Below are positions 26,590-35,188 of a stretch of 64,000 nt of DNA, in pieces (the first letter of the stretch is position 1; each line of letters begins with the position of its first letter). Location of the stretch: NCBI GenBank assembly GCA_012728875.1, contig JAAYEF010000009.1, forward strand, positions 21,088 through 85,087, given 5' to 3'. This DNA comes from Candidatus Cloacimonadota bacterium. Its GTDB lineage: Bacteria; Cloacimonadota; Cloacimonadia; Cloacimonadales; Cloacimonadaceae. A program made the position numbers and the translations under genes. The notes under the pieces are model-generated. The model ran no database searches. It worked only from the letters and a program-made list of their open reading frames with translations, and was not told where the DNA came from.

Positions 26590-27519
26590 ATGAAACAGCG
26601 ATTTTTGTTGCTAACTTTCGTTCTGGCAGTGGTTTTTGCCGGGGCGCAAGAGGTGACTTTCAGGAAAGCTTGGAAGCTGGATTGGTATGGTAACCAGGTT
26701 CGCTGCGCCGATGGCAGCGTGATCAGCTTTTGGGAAGACACAGATGCCGGCGATACCGACATTTACGCCCAAAGGATTGATGACAAAGGACAGTTGCTTT
26801 GGAGCAAGCCCAAGATTGTCGCAGGCGGAGACGGTGTTCAGGATTTTACAAGCTGTGTGCGGTGTTCAGACGACAATTTTGTGCTTCTTTTCCAGTGTTC
26901 GGGACATGGCTATAGTCATGGATATTCACTGCAAAAAATGAACTCGAATGGCGAGACTCTCTGGGGTGCCGACGGCATTGAAATCATCGAGGGAGCTGCC
27001 CGGATAAGCATTGTTCCCAATGAGATCGGCGGGGTTTTCGTCATTTATGCCGATGATTTTTCGACCTATAACGTGAGAGGCCAAAATCTCGACGCTCAGG
27101 GCAATCTGCTTTGGCCCGAAGAGGGATTGTCTCTGGTTTCCGAAAGCGCGCGCTTCCTTTTTCAAGGTGCATTGAGCGATTTGGAAGGTGGCTTCATTGT
27201 GAATTGGAACGAAGGCACCGGGATTGAAAACTGGACAACCCAGCTTTACCATTTTGACGCGGATGGTACGCAAATTGGTGATGGACCGATGGTTCCGCCA
27301 GACGTGATGCAGGGAGGCGGACCCTTCGAAATCGTCCCAGACCGCGCCGGCGGGTTTTTGCTTTGGAACAGAAGAGAAGCACCCACCACCCGCATCGCCT
27401 TCCAGCGTATGGACAGCAGCGGCAGTGTTCAATTTGGCCGCCCCTACCTGTTTGATCTGCAGACGCAAATCAGCCAATGGGAAAAATCTCTGTGGAACCG
27501 CTCGCACAGGGCGGTTTGA
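26590..27519 (+). CDS. Large secreted repeat protein, N-terminal part (split by frameshift)
   Basis: 309 residues. A signal peptide (RFLLLTFVLAVVFAGAQ) leads into repeats of the form DIYAQRIDDKGQLLW and RGQNLDAQGNLLWPEEG, a degenerate beta-propeller-like pattern found in surface proteins of this kind of bacterium. At 27486, after TQISQWEK, the frame runs into a 10-codon tail and stops, while the same protein continues in the -1 frame (see next entry). Restoring one A to the A5 run at 27482-27486 gives WEK-ISVEPLAQGG and one protein of about 973 residues. Confidence 0.75.
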   Translation: MKQRFLLLTFVLAVVFAGAQEVTFRKAWKLDWYGNQVRCADGSVISFWEDTDAGDTDIYAQRIDDKGQLLWSKPKIVAGGDGVQDFTSCVRCSDDNFVLLFQCSGHGYSHGYSLQKMNSNGETLWGADGIEIIEGAARISIVPNEIGGVFVIYADDFSTYNVRGQNLDAQGNLLWPEEGLSLVSESARFLFQGALSDLEGGFIVNWNEGTGIENWTTQLYHFDADGTQIGDGPMVPPDVMQGGGPFEIVPDRAGGFLLWNRREAPTTRIAFQRMDSSGSVQFGRPYLFDLQTQISQWEKSLWNRSHRAV

Positions 27520-29510
27520 TTTTTGCCTGGAAGAAATACAACGGGAATTCAGATGAGGCGGAGATCAAAGCCCAGCGCTTGGCTGCAGATTGGTCTGAAC
27601 TTTGGGGTGAAAACGGCGTCAGCGCCGGAGCTTTGGCAGCGTGGAACACCATAGGCCAGATCCAAGTTTCCGCGGACGCTCAAGGTGGCGCATGGTTTGC
27701 CTGGACTATTGATGATAACATGAACCCCGGAGTTTACACCCAGTATATTTTGCCCGATGGCAGCCCGGCTTGGCCAGACGGCGCAAAGGTTCTCAGCCTC
27801 GATGATGCCTGGCGCCTGCAACAGCCGGCACTGACGGCTTTTTCAAACGGCGCTTTGCTCATCTGGCGCGACCTTCACAGCCAAAACGTAAATGTGCGCC
27901 GTCAGGCTCTGGACACAAACGGCACGCCATATCTGGCTGCGGGAGGCGAAGCTTTGGTTTCCCGGCTGGATGGCATAGCCTTTCTGGCGAAAGTTCTGCC
28001 GCTGGGAGACAAATATCTGCTTATGTGGTATGACGACCGCGACTACTATGAAGACATCTACTATCAGATTTGCGACCAAACTGAAAATCTGCTTTTGGAA
28101 GAAAACGGCAGGGCGCTGCCCCGTGAAACCATCAGCAATCCCAGCGGCATGACAGCCATTTCCCTGACCGACGGAACAGCCGCCATGCTCATCACCAGAG
28201 GCAGCAGTGTTTTCCTGCAAAGGATCAAAGGCACGGGGGAAGCGGTGTATCCCGGAGACGGCCTGCCTGTATTTACGCTGGACCATAGCCCCAGTGCCGC
28301 CATGGAATATGATGATTCCGGGCTTTCGGTGGTCTGGCGCCGCTACGATTTTTCCGGCCCCACCCAAGCCTCTTTGCGCTTTCAAAAAATTGTGGACAAC
28401 ACCCTGCAGTGGGACCCAGAGGGAAAAACAATTGTCACTTTTCCAGCGGGGACGAATGTCACATTCATAGGTCTCAGAGATGGATATATCATTTTTGAGA
28501 CTTATGGTTACAATGGGGCGTATTCCAGCTGCCATGTGCTGAAAATCGATGAGCAGGGAGAGATTGATTCAAACTGGCCACAAGAGGGTTTGATCGTCTT
28601 GGAGGGATGCAATTACCACAGTTCTGCTGTTGTGGATGGCGACCTCATCATTTTCGGCAAAAGCACGGCGGATTATAGTTTGAAGGCTCAGCGCCTGAGC
28701 AGTTGCGGCCTGCGTCTTTGGGGTGATGAGGGCTATAATTATGGAAACCGGGCCTTTTACAGCCTCTTGGGCGGAGAACCGCTCAGCATGCTCCAACCCG
28801 GTGGGCAGGGCGGAAACTCGATGTATTTCCAAATGATGGATACAGATGGGAATTTCATTCTTGATGATTCCGGAATCCTGCTGGAAGAAACAGGCAGATT
28901 CCTGTATAGCGCCACTTTGCTCGATTTTCCGAATTCCAGCAAGGTGGCAATCTGGGCAACCTGCCCCAACAGCGGCGGCTACAGGGATGTTTTCATGAGA
29001 TTCATCAAACCCAATGGCGAGCTGCTGGATGAGGGAACCATCACCCTTTGCGACGCCTGGCTGGAACAGGATGGAGTTCAAGCCGTCGCGCATGGATATC
29101 AGGCGCTGGTGGCTTGGAACGACGCCCGCTCCGGGATCTTGGACAGCGAATACTTTGTGCAGGGGATATATGGAAGCTTTATCTACAATCAATATACTTC
29201 CGCGGATGACCCGCAGATCCCGCCGCTTTTGCAAACGGCTCTATTTCAAAATCATCCCAACCCATTCAACCCCGAAACCAGGCTTTCCTTCAGCCTGCCC
29301 ACAGCCGGAAAAGCGAGCCTGGCAATCTATAACCTGAAGGGACAAAGGGTTGCCACTCTGCTGGATAAAGAGGAACTTCCCGCGGGAAAACACAGCCTGC
29401 TGTGGAACGGACGCGACCAGCAGGGAAGCCCCGTTGCCAGCGGTGTTTATATCCAACGACTGAACTTTGGCGCTGAAACCCTTGTCCGCAAGATGGTTTT
29501 GGCAAAATAA
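27477..29510 (+). CDS. Large secreted repeat protein, C-terminal part with sorting domain (split by frameshift)
   Basis: 677 residues if read from the ATG at 27477, but it is really the continuation of the preceding gene in the -1 frame. It has no signal peptide or ribosome-binding site of its own. More repeats of the type VNVRRQALDTNGTPYL and LKAQRLSSCGLRLWGDEG follow. The last ~90 residues are a FlgD-like/type IX-like sorting domain (FQNHPNPFNPETRLSF ... GQRVATLL ... SGVYIQRLNFG ... RKMVLAK). Taken together, the intact protein would be secreted and anchored at the cell surface. It could be a sequencing error, a phase-variable switch or a pseudogene. Confidence 0.75.
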   Translation: MGKISVEPLAQGGLIFAWKKYNGNSDEAEIKAQRLAADWSELWGENGVSAGALAAWNTIGQIQVSADAQGGAWFAWTIDDNMNPGVYTQYILPDGSPAWPDGAKVLSLDDAWRLQQPALTAFSNGALLIWRDLHSQNVNVRRQALDTNGTPYLAAGGEALVSRLDGIAFLAKVLPLGDKYLLMWYDDRDYYEDIYYQICDQTENLLLEENGRALPRETISNPSGMTAISLTDGTAAMLITRGSSVFLQRIKGTGEAVYPGDGLPVFTLDHSPSAAMEYDDSGLSVVWRRYDFSGPTQASLRFQKIVDNTLQWDPEGKTIVTFPAGTNVTFIGLRDGYIIFETYGYNGAYSSCHVLKIDEQGEIDSNWPQEGLIVLEGCNYHSSAVVDGDLIIFGKSTADYSLKAQRLSSCGLRLWGDEGYNYGNRAFYSLLGGEPLSMLQPGGQGGNSMYFQMMDTDGNFILDDSGILLEETGRFLYSATLLDFPNSSKVAIWATCPNSGGYRDVFMRFIKPNGELLDEGTITLCDAWLEQDGVQAVAHGYQALVAWNDARSGILDSEYFVQGIYGSFIYNQYTSADDPQIPPLLQTALFQNHPNPFNPETRLSFSLPTAGKASLAIYNLKGQRVATLLDKEELPAGKHSLLWNGRDQQGSPVASGVYIQRLNFGAETLVRKMVLAK

Positions 29511-29520
29511 ATCATAACTG

Positions 29521-29591
29521 ACCCGAAGCCCAAAGCACTTGGGAAGCCTCGCTTCTTCCGCTTTCTGATGTACTTTGAGCTTCGGGTTTTT
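29521..29591 (+). terminator. Terminator after the sorting-domain gene
   Basis: Stem ACCCGAAGC (29521-29529) / GCTTCGGGT (29579-29587), extended by CAAAG/CTTTG, followed by TTTTCTTTG. The loop is long. It lies 11 nt after the stop. Confidence 0.6.
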
Positions 29592-29823
29592 CTTTGTGGG
29601 ATCCATTCAATACTTGTAGCCCGATCTGTTTGATGTCAGACAGGTAATTCCAATCATCCCATGCACTTGCACTTCCCTTCTTCCTTGGTTCCAGCCAGGC
29701 AGCCACCCGTCAACCTCTCCTTGGGCACTCGATCTTGGACGGGAGGCTAACGGGGAACGCACAAAAAAAACATGGGCACGGCTGCAGGGAGGGGCAGGGT
29801 TTTACAAAATAATGGAAAAGAAA
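29592..29823. other. Intergenic region, no gene seen
   Basis: About 230 nt between the two terminators of converging genes. I find no supported gene, tRNA or clear repeat here. Confidence 0.4.
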
Positions 29824-29863
29824 AAGCCCATAAGCTTGGTTTTCAAAACCGACTTATGGGCTT
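29824..29863 (-). terminator. Rho-independent terminator after hppA
   Basis: An 11-bp stem AAGCCCATAAG / CTTATGGGCTT, with a second small stem (GGTTTT/AAAACC) inside the loop. On the minus strand it is followed by TTTTTCTTTTCC. It lies 22 nt after the hppA stop. Confidence 0.85.
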
Positions 29864-29885
29864 GTAAAGATCAGGGTTTCAGTGT

Positions 29886-32300
29886 TTAGCGGGTGCCAGG
29901 GGCTGTGTTTGGAGTTTCCTCAAAGTCTTGAACGGGGTTTTCGATGTTTTGAATACAATCCGGTGTGATGACCCGCTTGTCCTTGCAATCGCTGTTGTCC
30001 ACTGCTTCCTTGTCCAGCTTCAACAGATTGTTATATGAGGTGCTTTCAATTTTCTGTTTGCTGAAGGGAGGCTTGAATTTTTCCACTCTGAGGCTGTAAT
30101 TCACAATGAGACCGGCAAAAACGATGGAAACCATGCTCATGAGCTTGATGAGGATGTTGATGCAGGGGCCGGCGGTGTCTTTGAAAGGATCGCCAACGGT
30201 GTCGCCCACCACGGTGGCTTTGTGGACGGAGGATGATTTTCCGCCAAACTGTCCGGTTTCCACAAATTTTTTGGCGTTGTCCCAGGCGCCGCCGGAGTTG
30301 TTGAGCATAATTGCCAAAACGAAGCCGCTGACCATGGCGCCTGCCAAAACACCCAAAACTCCTGCCACACCGAAGATGAGGCCGGTGATGATGGGAGTGG
30401 CGATGCCCACGATTGCGGGAACAAGCATCTGCTGTTGGGCGCCGATGGTGGCGATCGTTACACAACTGGAGTAATCGGGCTTGCCGGTTCCCTCCATGAT
30501 GCCGGGGATTTCCTTGAACTGGCGACGCACTTCAGCCACCATGAGTCCGGCGGCTTTTCCCACCGCTTTGATGGTGAGCGCGGCAAACACGAAGACAGCC
30601 ATGCTGCCGATGAAGATGCCCAGCAGGAATTTGGGGTTCAGGACATGGATCTGATAGTAGTTGATAAAATCCATCACGGTGGCTTGGTCCACACGCACGT
30701 GCTCCACCAGGTCTTTGCTGTGGTTGATCGTCATGTAGATATAATGGTTTGCCTTTGTGCCCATATCGATGAGCGCGGCGCGGATTTCCTCCAGATAGGC
30801 TGCCAAAAGCGCCATTGCCGTCAGCGCGGCACTTCCGATGGCAAATCCCTTTCCGGTGGCGGCGGTGGTGTTTCCCACGCTGTCCAGGTTGTCCGTCATT
30901 TCACGCACGTTTTCGGGCAGGTGCGACATTTGGGCGTTGCCGCCGGCGTTGTCTGCAATGGGTCCAAAGGCATCCATGGCAAGGGTTACACCCAGGGTGG
31001 CAAGCATGCCCACGGCGCCGAAACCGATGCCATAAAGTCCCATTTCGATGGATTGGAAGCCATGGCTGGCGATGAAGGCGACGAGGATGCCAACCACGAT
31101 AGTGAGCACAGGACCCACGGTGGAGCGCATGCCCACGGCAATTCCTTCCAAAATCACTGTGGCAGGGCCGTAGGAACCCTGTTCCGCGATGTGGCGGGTG
31201 GGTTTATAGCTGTGAGAGGTATCCCGCTCGGTGAAATAGCCGATCAGGATGCCGCAGAGCAGTCCAATCACGGTGGAGATGAAAACTCCGAACCAATATT
31301 CGGCGGGAAGCAGCATCCGCGTGATGAAAAATGAAGCCACGGCGATGAGCAGGGAGCTGCCGTAAACGCTTTTATTCAGGGCAAACATCAGTTCCTTGGT
31401 GCCCGCACCTTCCTTGGTGCTCACCATGAAAATGCCAAAAATGGAAAGCAGCGCTCCGATGCCAGCCAGAATCATCGGCGCTATCACAAAATTGATATGC
31501 AGTCCCTTATCCAAACCCAGGGTGACAGCGGCACTGAGACCCAGGGCGGCGGTTGCGAGGATGGAGCCGGCATAGCTTTCATAGAGGTCGGCACCCATGC
31601 CAGCCACGTCGCCAACGTTGTCTCCAACGTTGTCTGCAATGGTGGCGGGGTTGCGCACGTCGTCCTCAGGGATTTCGGCTTCCACTTTGCCCACCAGGTC
31701 GGCACCCACGTCCGCAGCTTTGGTGAAGATTCCGCCTCCCAATCTGGCAAACAGAGCCTGGGTGGAAGCGCCCATGCCAAAGCTGAGCATGATGACAGTG
31801 ATGGTGTGCAGCGGCAGTCCGCTTTTGAAGAGGATGAAAAACCAGGCGGAGATGTCGATCAAAGCCAGCCCCACCACGGTGAGTCCCATCACGGCGCCGC
31901 CGCGGAAAGCTATTTTGAGGCCTTTGTTCAGGCTTTCAGAACAGGCTTGGGCGGTGCGGTTTGAAGCCAGGGTCGCCATATTCATGCCCACATAGCCCGC
32001 CAGCGCGCTGAAAAAGCCGCCGGTCAAAAAGGCAAAGGGAACCAGAATGTGCAAAACCCCCAGCACTTTTGCCATGAACAGAAAAACCAGAAAGGCGCCC
32101 AGGAAAAAGAGAGCCACTCCCTTGTATTGCTGTTTTAAATATGCAAAGGCGCCGTCCCGAACGTAGGAAGCGATTTCCACCATGCGGGGGTTGCCGGGGT
32201 CGGCGTTTTTAACCTGCCGGAAAAAGATGGCGGCAAAGATCAACGCCATCACCGCCCCCAAAGGGGCAAGATACCAAAGAATTGGGATACCTAAGATCAT
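29886..32300 (-). CDS. hppA: Membrane-bound pyrophosphatase, ion-pumping
   Basis: 804 residues from the ATG at 32300; GAGG lies 9 nt upstream, better than the TTG at 32315. About 16 membrane segments. DVGADLVGKVE and DNVGDNVGDVAGMGADLYE are the PPi/Mg-binding motifs, and GNTTAATGKGFAIGSAAL has Ala where K+-independent enzymes have Lys, suggesting the K+-dependent type, which may pump Na+ or H+. It uses PPi made by biosynthesis to build an ion gradient, a common saving device in fermenters. At ~800 residues it is longer than the usual ~700, with extra C-terminal residues rich in charged and Asn/Asp residues. Confidence 0.95.
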   Translation of the reverse strand: MILGIPILWYLAPLGAVMALIFAAIFFRQVKNADPGNPRMVEIASYVRDGAFAYLKQQYKGVALFFLGAFLVFLFMAKVLGVLHILVPFAFLTGGFFSALAGYVGMNMATLASNRTAQACSESLNKGLKIAFRGGAVMGLTVVGLALIDISAWFFILFKSGLPLHTITVIMLSFGMGASTQALFARLGGGIFTKAADVGADLVGKVEAEIPEDDVRNPATIADNVGDNVGDVAGMGADLYESYAGSILATAALGLSAAVTLGLDKGLHINFVIAPMILAGIGALLSIFGIFMVSTKEGAGTKELMFALNKSVYGSSLLIAVASFFITRMLLPAEYWFGVFISTVIGLLCGILIGYFTERDTSHSYKPTRHIAEQGSYGPATVILEGIAVGMRSTVGPVLTIVVGILVAFIASHGFQSIEMGLYGIGFGAVGMLATLGVTLAMDAFGPIADNAGGNAQMSHLPENVREMTDNLDSVGNTTAATGKGFAIGSAALTAMALLAAYLEEIRAALIDMGTKANHYIYMTINHSKDLVEHVRVDQATVMDFINYYQIHVLNPKFLLGIFIGSMAVFVFAALTIKAVGKAAGLMVAEVRRQFKEIPGIMEGTGKPDYSSCVTIATIGAQQQMLVPAIVGIATPIITGLIFGVAGVLGVLAGAMVSGFVLAIMLNNSGGAWDNAKKFVETGQFGGKSSSVHKATVVGDTVGDPFKDTAGPCINILIKLMSMVSIVFAGLIVNYSLRVEKFKPPFSKQKIESTSYNNLLKLDKEAVDNSDCKDKRVITPDCIQNIENPVQDFEETPNTAPGTR

Positions 32301-32491
32301 TTCAATATACCTCAATAAAAAACTATCGCTTGTGTTAAATCCAAACTTGTTTCGGTAGCGTTCTTTTTTTTAAGATACCCGCCATTCTGTCAATGATTTT
32401 CTGCGTTTTTATAAAAGATTTGACAAAAAAAGCGTCTTGAGATTTGCTGCCTCGACTAATTTTGAAAATACATATCAGGTGATTAACAATA

Positions 32492-33599
32492 ATGGAACTT
32501 TCCGAATATAGAAAAGAAGCCGGTGCTTTGATCTCACAAATTTCTGAGATCCGGAGGTTGCTTTGACCTGGAGGAGAAACAGGCTTTAGCCCTGAAGCTC
32601 CAGGATGATGTGAACAGCCCGAATTTTTGGAACGATCAGAGCCGGGCAAAGAAAATTACCCGCCAGTTGAGTCAGATCAACGACGATATTTCCCACATCA
32701 ATGAACTGGCAAAGCTGCAGGGCGACCTCGAGACCTATCTGCTGCTTTTGGAGGACGATCCATCCCTGTTGACAGAGGCGGAGGCAGAGCTTTCCACACA
32801 AAAACAGTTCATTGAAAAAGCCGAGGTTGAGTGCTATCTCAACGAAAAATATGACAGCGAAGACGCCCTGCTGGTGATCCACGCCGGAGCCGGGGGAACC
32901 GAAGCCCAGGATTGGGCGGAGATGCTGCTGCGCATGTATCTGCGCTGGGCGGAACAAAACAACCATACCGCCACGGTGATCGACTCCCTGCCCGGGGAGG
33001 AAGCCGGCTTGAAGAGCGTGAGCGTTGAAATCCGCGGAAGCTTTGCCTATGGCATGCTGAAAGCGGAAATCGGAGTGCATCGCCTGGTGAGAATCTCGCC
33101 CTTCAACGCCCAGGGCAAGCGCCAGACCTCGTTCACATCGGTTTACGTGTATCCTGAATTTGATGATGACATCGAGGTGGACATCGATCCCAAGGATTTG
33201 AAGGTGGACACCTATCGCTCCAGCGGAGCGGGCGGACAGCATGTGAATACCACAGACTCCGCCGTGCGCATCACCCACCTGCCCACGGGAATCGTGGTTT
33301 CCTGCCAAAATGAGCGTTCGCAGATCCAAAACCGCGAGCGTGCGATGGCAATTTTGCGCTCCCGACTTTATCAATATTATGAAGACCTGCGCGAAGCGGA
33401 AAAGGAAAAGGAAGAGACTGGGAAAACCGACATCGGCTGGGGAAACCAGATCCGCTCCTACGTTTTTCAACCCTATCAGATGGTGAAGGACCACCGTACA
33501 AACTTTGAAGTTGGCCAGGTGGACCGCGTGATGGATGGCGATTTGGATGGATTCATCTACGCCTGGCTGAAGCAAAGGGCTTTGGAAAAAAGCAAGTGA
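32492..33599 (+). CDS. prfB: Peptide chain release factor 2, with programmed +1 frameshift
   Basis: 368 residues when the frameshift is honoured: frame 1 runs from the ATG at 32492 to CTT at 32561-32563, the next codon is an in-frame TGA, and reading continues +1 from 32565 (GAC) to the stop at 33599. The product has the SPF tripeptide (RISPFNAQGKRQ) that reads UGA/UAA stops, and the GGQ loop (SSGAGGQHVN) that triggers peptide release. Its own stop is TGA, so it autoregulates. uppS overlaps its stop by 4 nt (GTGA). An automatic annotation without frameshift handling would start at 32610 and lose about 39 residues. Confidence 0.95.
32553..32567 (+). promoter_or_regulatory. prfB +1 frameshift site
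   Basis: GGAGG at 32553-32557, three bases, then CTT-TGA-C at 32561-32567. This is the canonical arrangement of bacterial prfB: a Shine-Dalgarno-like stimulator 3 nt before the slippery CTT and a poor-context TGA. Confidence 0.93.
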
Positions 33600-34339
33600 A
33601 CTACAAAAAGCTGATCCCCAGGCTCGATCTGGAGCGCCTTCCCGCCCATGTGGGCATCATCATGGATGGGAACGGACGCTGGGCGGCGCGCAAAAGAAGA
33701 CCCAGAATGTATGGTCACCGCGCCGGAGCCCGCTCTGTGCGCCAGATGGTGGAACTGGGGGTGGAGCTGAAACTGGGCTATATCACCTTCTATGCCTTCA
33801 GCACTGAAAACTGGGGCAGGCCCGAGGAGGAGGTGCAGGGGCTTTTGAAGCTTTTGAAAGAGTTTTTGGCAAAGGAAATTGCGGAACTGAACAGGCAAAA
33901 CATCCGCGTGAACATCATCGGCAGTGAAAGCAGGCTGGATCCGGCTTATCTGGCGGAAATCAGGGAAATGGCTTCGCCCACTTTCGGAAATACCGGTTTG
34001 ACGGTGAACATGGCGTTCAACTATGGCGGAAGGCTGGAAATCGTGGAAGGAATCCAAAAACTCTTTGCCGAAAGCCGGGATAAGCCCGAACTGATCGAAA
34101 AGCTGAGCCCGCAAGCTTTTTCAAACTATCTATATACGGCGGGTCAGCCCGATCCCGATCTCATCATCCGCACCAGCGGGGAAAGCCGCATCTCAAACTT
34201 TCTGCTGTGGCAGATGGCATATGCGGAAATTTATATCACTCAAACGCTGTGGCCGGATTTTGACAAAGCCGCGTTCATCGAGGCTTTGATCGATTTTCAG
34301 AGCCGTGAACGCAGGTATGGAGGTGTGGAAAGCCAATGA
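33596..34339 (+). CDS. uppS: Isoprenyl transferase (undecaprenyl diphosphate synthase)
   Basis: 247 residues with a GTG start that overlaps the prfB stop by 4 nt. GIIMDGNGRWAARKRR carries the catalytic Asp and the GNGRW motif, followed by YGHRAGARSV, FYAFSTENWGRP and RTSGESRISNFLLWQ. It makes the C55 lipid carrier from FPP and IPP for peptidoglycan and other envelope polymers. It is followed by cdsA with a 4-nt overlap, the common uppS-cdsA order. Confidence 0.95.
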   Translation: MNYKKLIPRLDLERLPAHVGIIMDGNGRWAARKRRPRMYGHRAGARSVRQMVELGVELKLGYITFYAFSTENWGRPEEEVQGLLKLLKEFLAKEIAELNRQNIRVNIIGSESRLDPAYLAEIREMASPTFGNTGLTVNMAFNYGGRLEIVEGIQKLFAESRDKPELIEKLSPQAFSNYLYTAGQPDPDLIIRTSGESRISNFLLWQMAYAEIYITQTLWPDFDKAAFIEALIDFQSRERRYGGVESQ

Positions 34340-35121
34340 GCGAATTGCAAAAACGTATTTTGGTTTCCGTGGTAGGCATTCCATTGATCCTGGCAGCGCT
34401 TTGGTTTGGCGGGCCCTGGCTGATCATCCTCTTTGGTGTGACCGCCTTTTTTGCCACGGCGGAACTGAACAAAATGCTGGAAAATTTGGACTTGGGCATC
34501 CATTGGTTTTGGGCGGTGATAAACCTTGCCCTATATAGCTTTTCCGTGTTTTTCCCGCACCTGATCCCGCCTTTGGCGTGGGTGTTTTTCCTGCTCGTGA
34601 TTTTGAGGGCGCTGCTCTTTTGGGACCCGGAAAGGTCTTTGTCCCGTGCAGCGTTCCAGGTGTTTTCCGCGTTTTATCTGGCGCTGCTGCCCGCCATGTG
34701 TGCACTCTTGGGTTTGCAAAAACCGCGTCTGCTGTTTGTGCTGATCCTTTTGATCTGGCTCACCGATACCGTTGCCTATTTTGTGGGCAGCAAATGGGGC
34801 CGCCGGCGCGGGATCTTTTCCGTGAGCCCGAACAAAAGTTTGGAAGGTTTTGTGGCGGGAGCGCTTGCACCTTTCATTGTGATGATTATATTGTCTGTTA
34901 CAGGCCTTTACGATCAGGATTTACCGGTTTTGCTGCTCACAGCGTTTGCCGCCGGGATCGTTGGCCAATTGGGAGACCTCGCCGAAAGCATGCTCAAACG
35001 TTCCTGCTCTGTGAAAGACAGTTCCCACCTGATTCCGGGACATGGCGGAGTTTTGGATCGTGCGGACAGCGTGATCTTGGCAGGATCATTCCTGTATAGT
35101 GTGATAATCTTGTTTTTTTAG
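34336..35121 (+). CDS. cdsA: Phosphatidate cytidylyltransferase
   Basis: 261 residues, about eight membrane segments, ending with the CDS family signature LKRSCSVKDSSHLIPGHGG and VLDRADS. It activates phosphatidic acid to CDP-diacylglycerol for phospholipid synthesis. The ATG overlaps the uppS stop by 4 nt; the pair sits behind prfB in one transcription unit. The usual dxr and rseP are not next to it. Confidence 0.95.
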   Translation: MSELQKRILVSVVGIPLILAALWFGGPWLIILFGVTAFFATAELNKMLENLDLGIHWFWAVINLALYSFSVFFPHLIPPLAWVFFLLVILRALLFWDPERSLSRAAFQVFSAFYLALLPAMCALLGLQKPRLLFVLILLIWLTDTVAYFVGSKWGRRRGIFSVSPNKSLEGFVAGALAPFIVMIILSVTGLYDQDLPVLLLTAFAAGIVGQLGDLAESMLKRSCSVKDSSHLIPGHGGVLDRADSVILAGSFLYSVIILFF

Positions 35122-35188
35122 AAAAAATGGATCCACAGCCTCCGGCGTGGTCATGAAATTAGATAAAAAGTAATTCAATGGAGGAATT

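Noticed and set aside
27479..27488. Programmed -1 ribosomal frameshift site
   Set aside because: The site does not match the X-XXY-YYZ rule in the zero frame and no stimulatory hairpin is evident; indel or phase variation is likelier.
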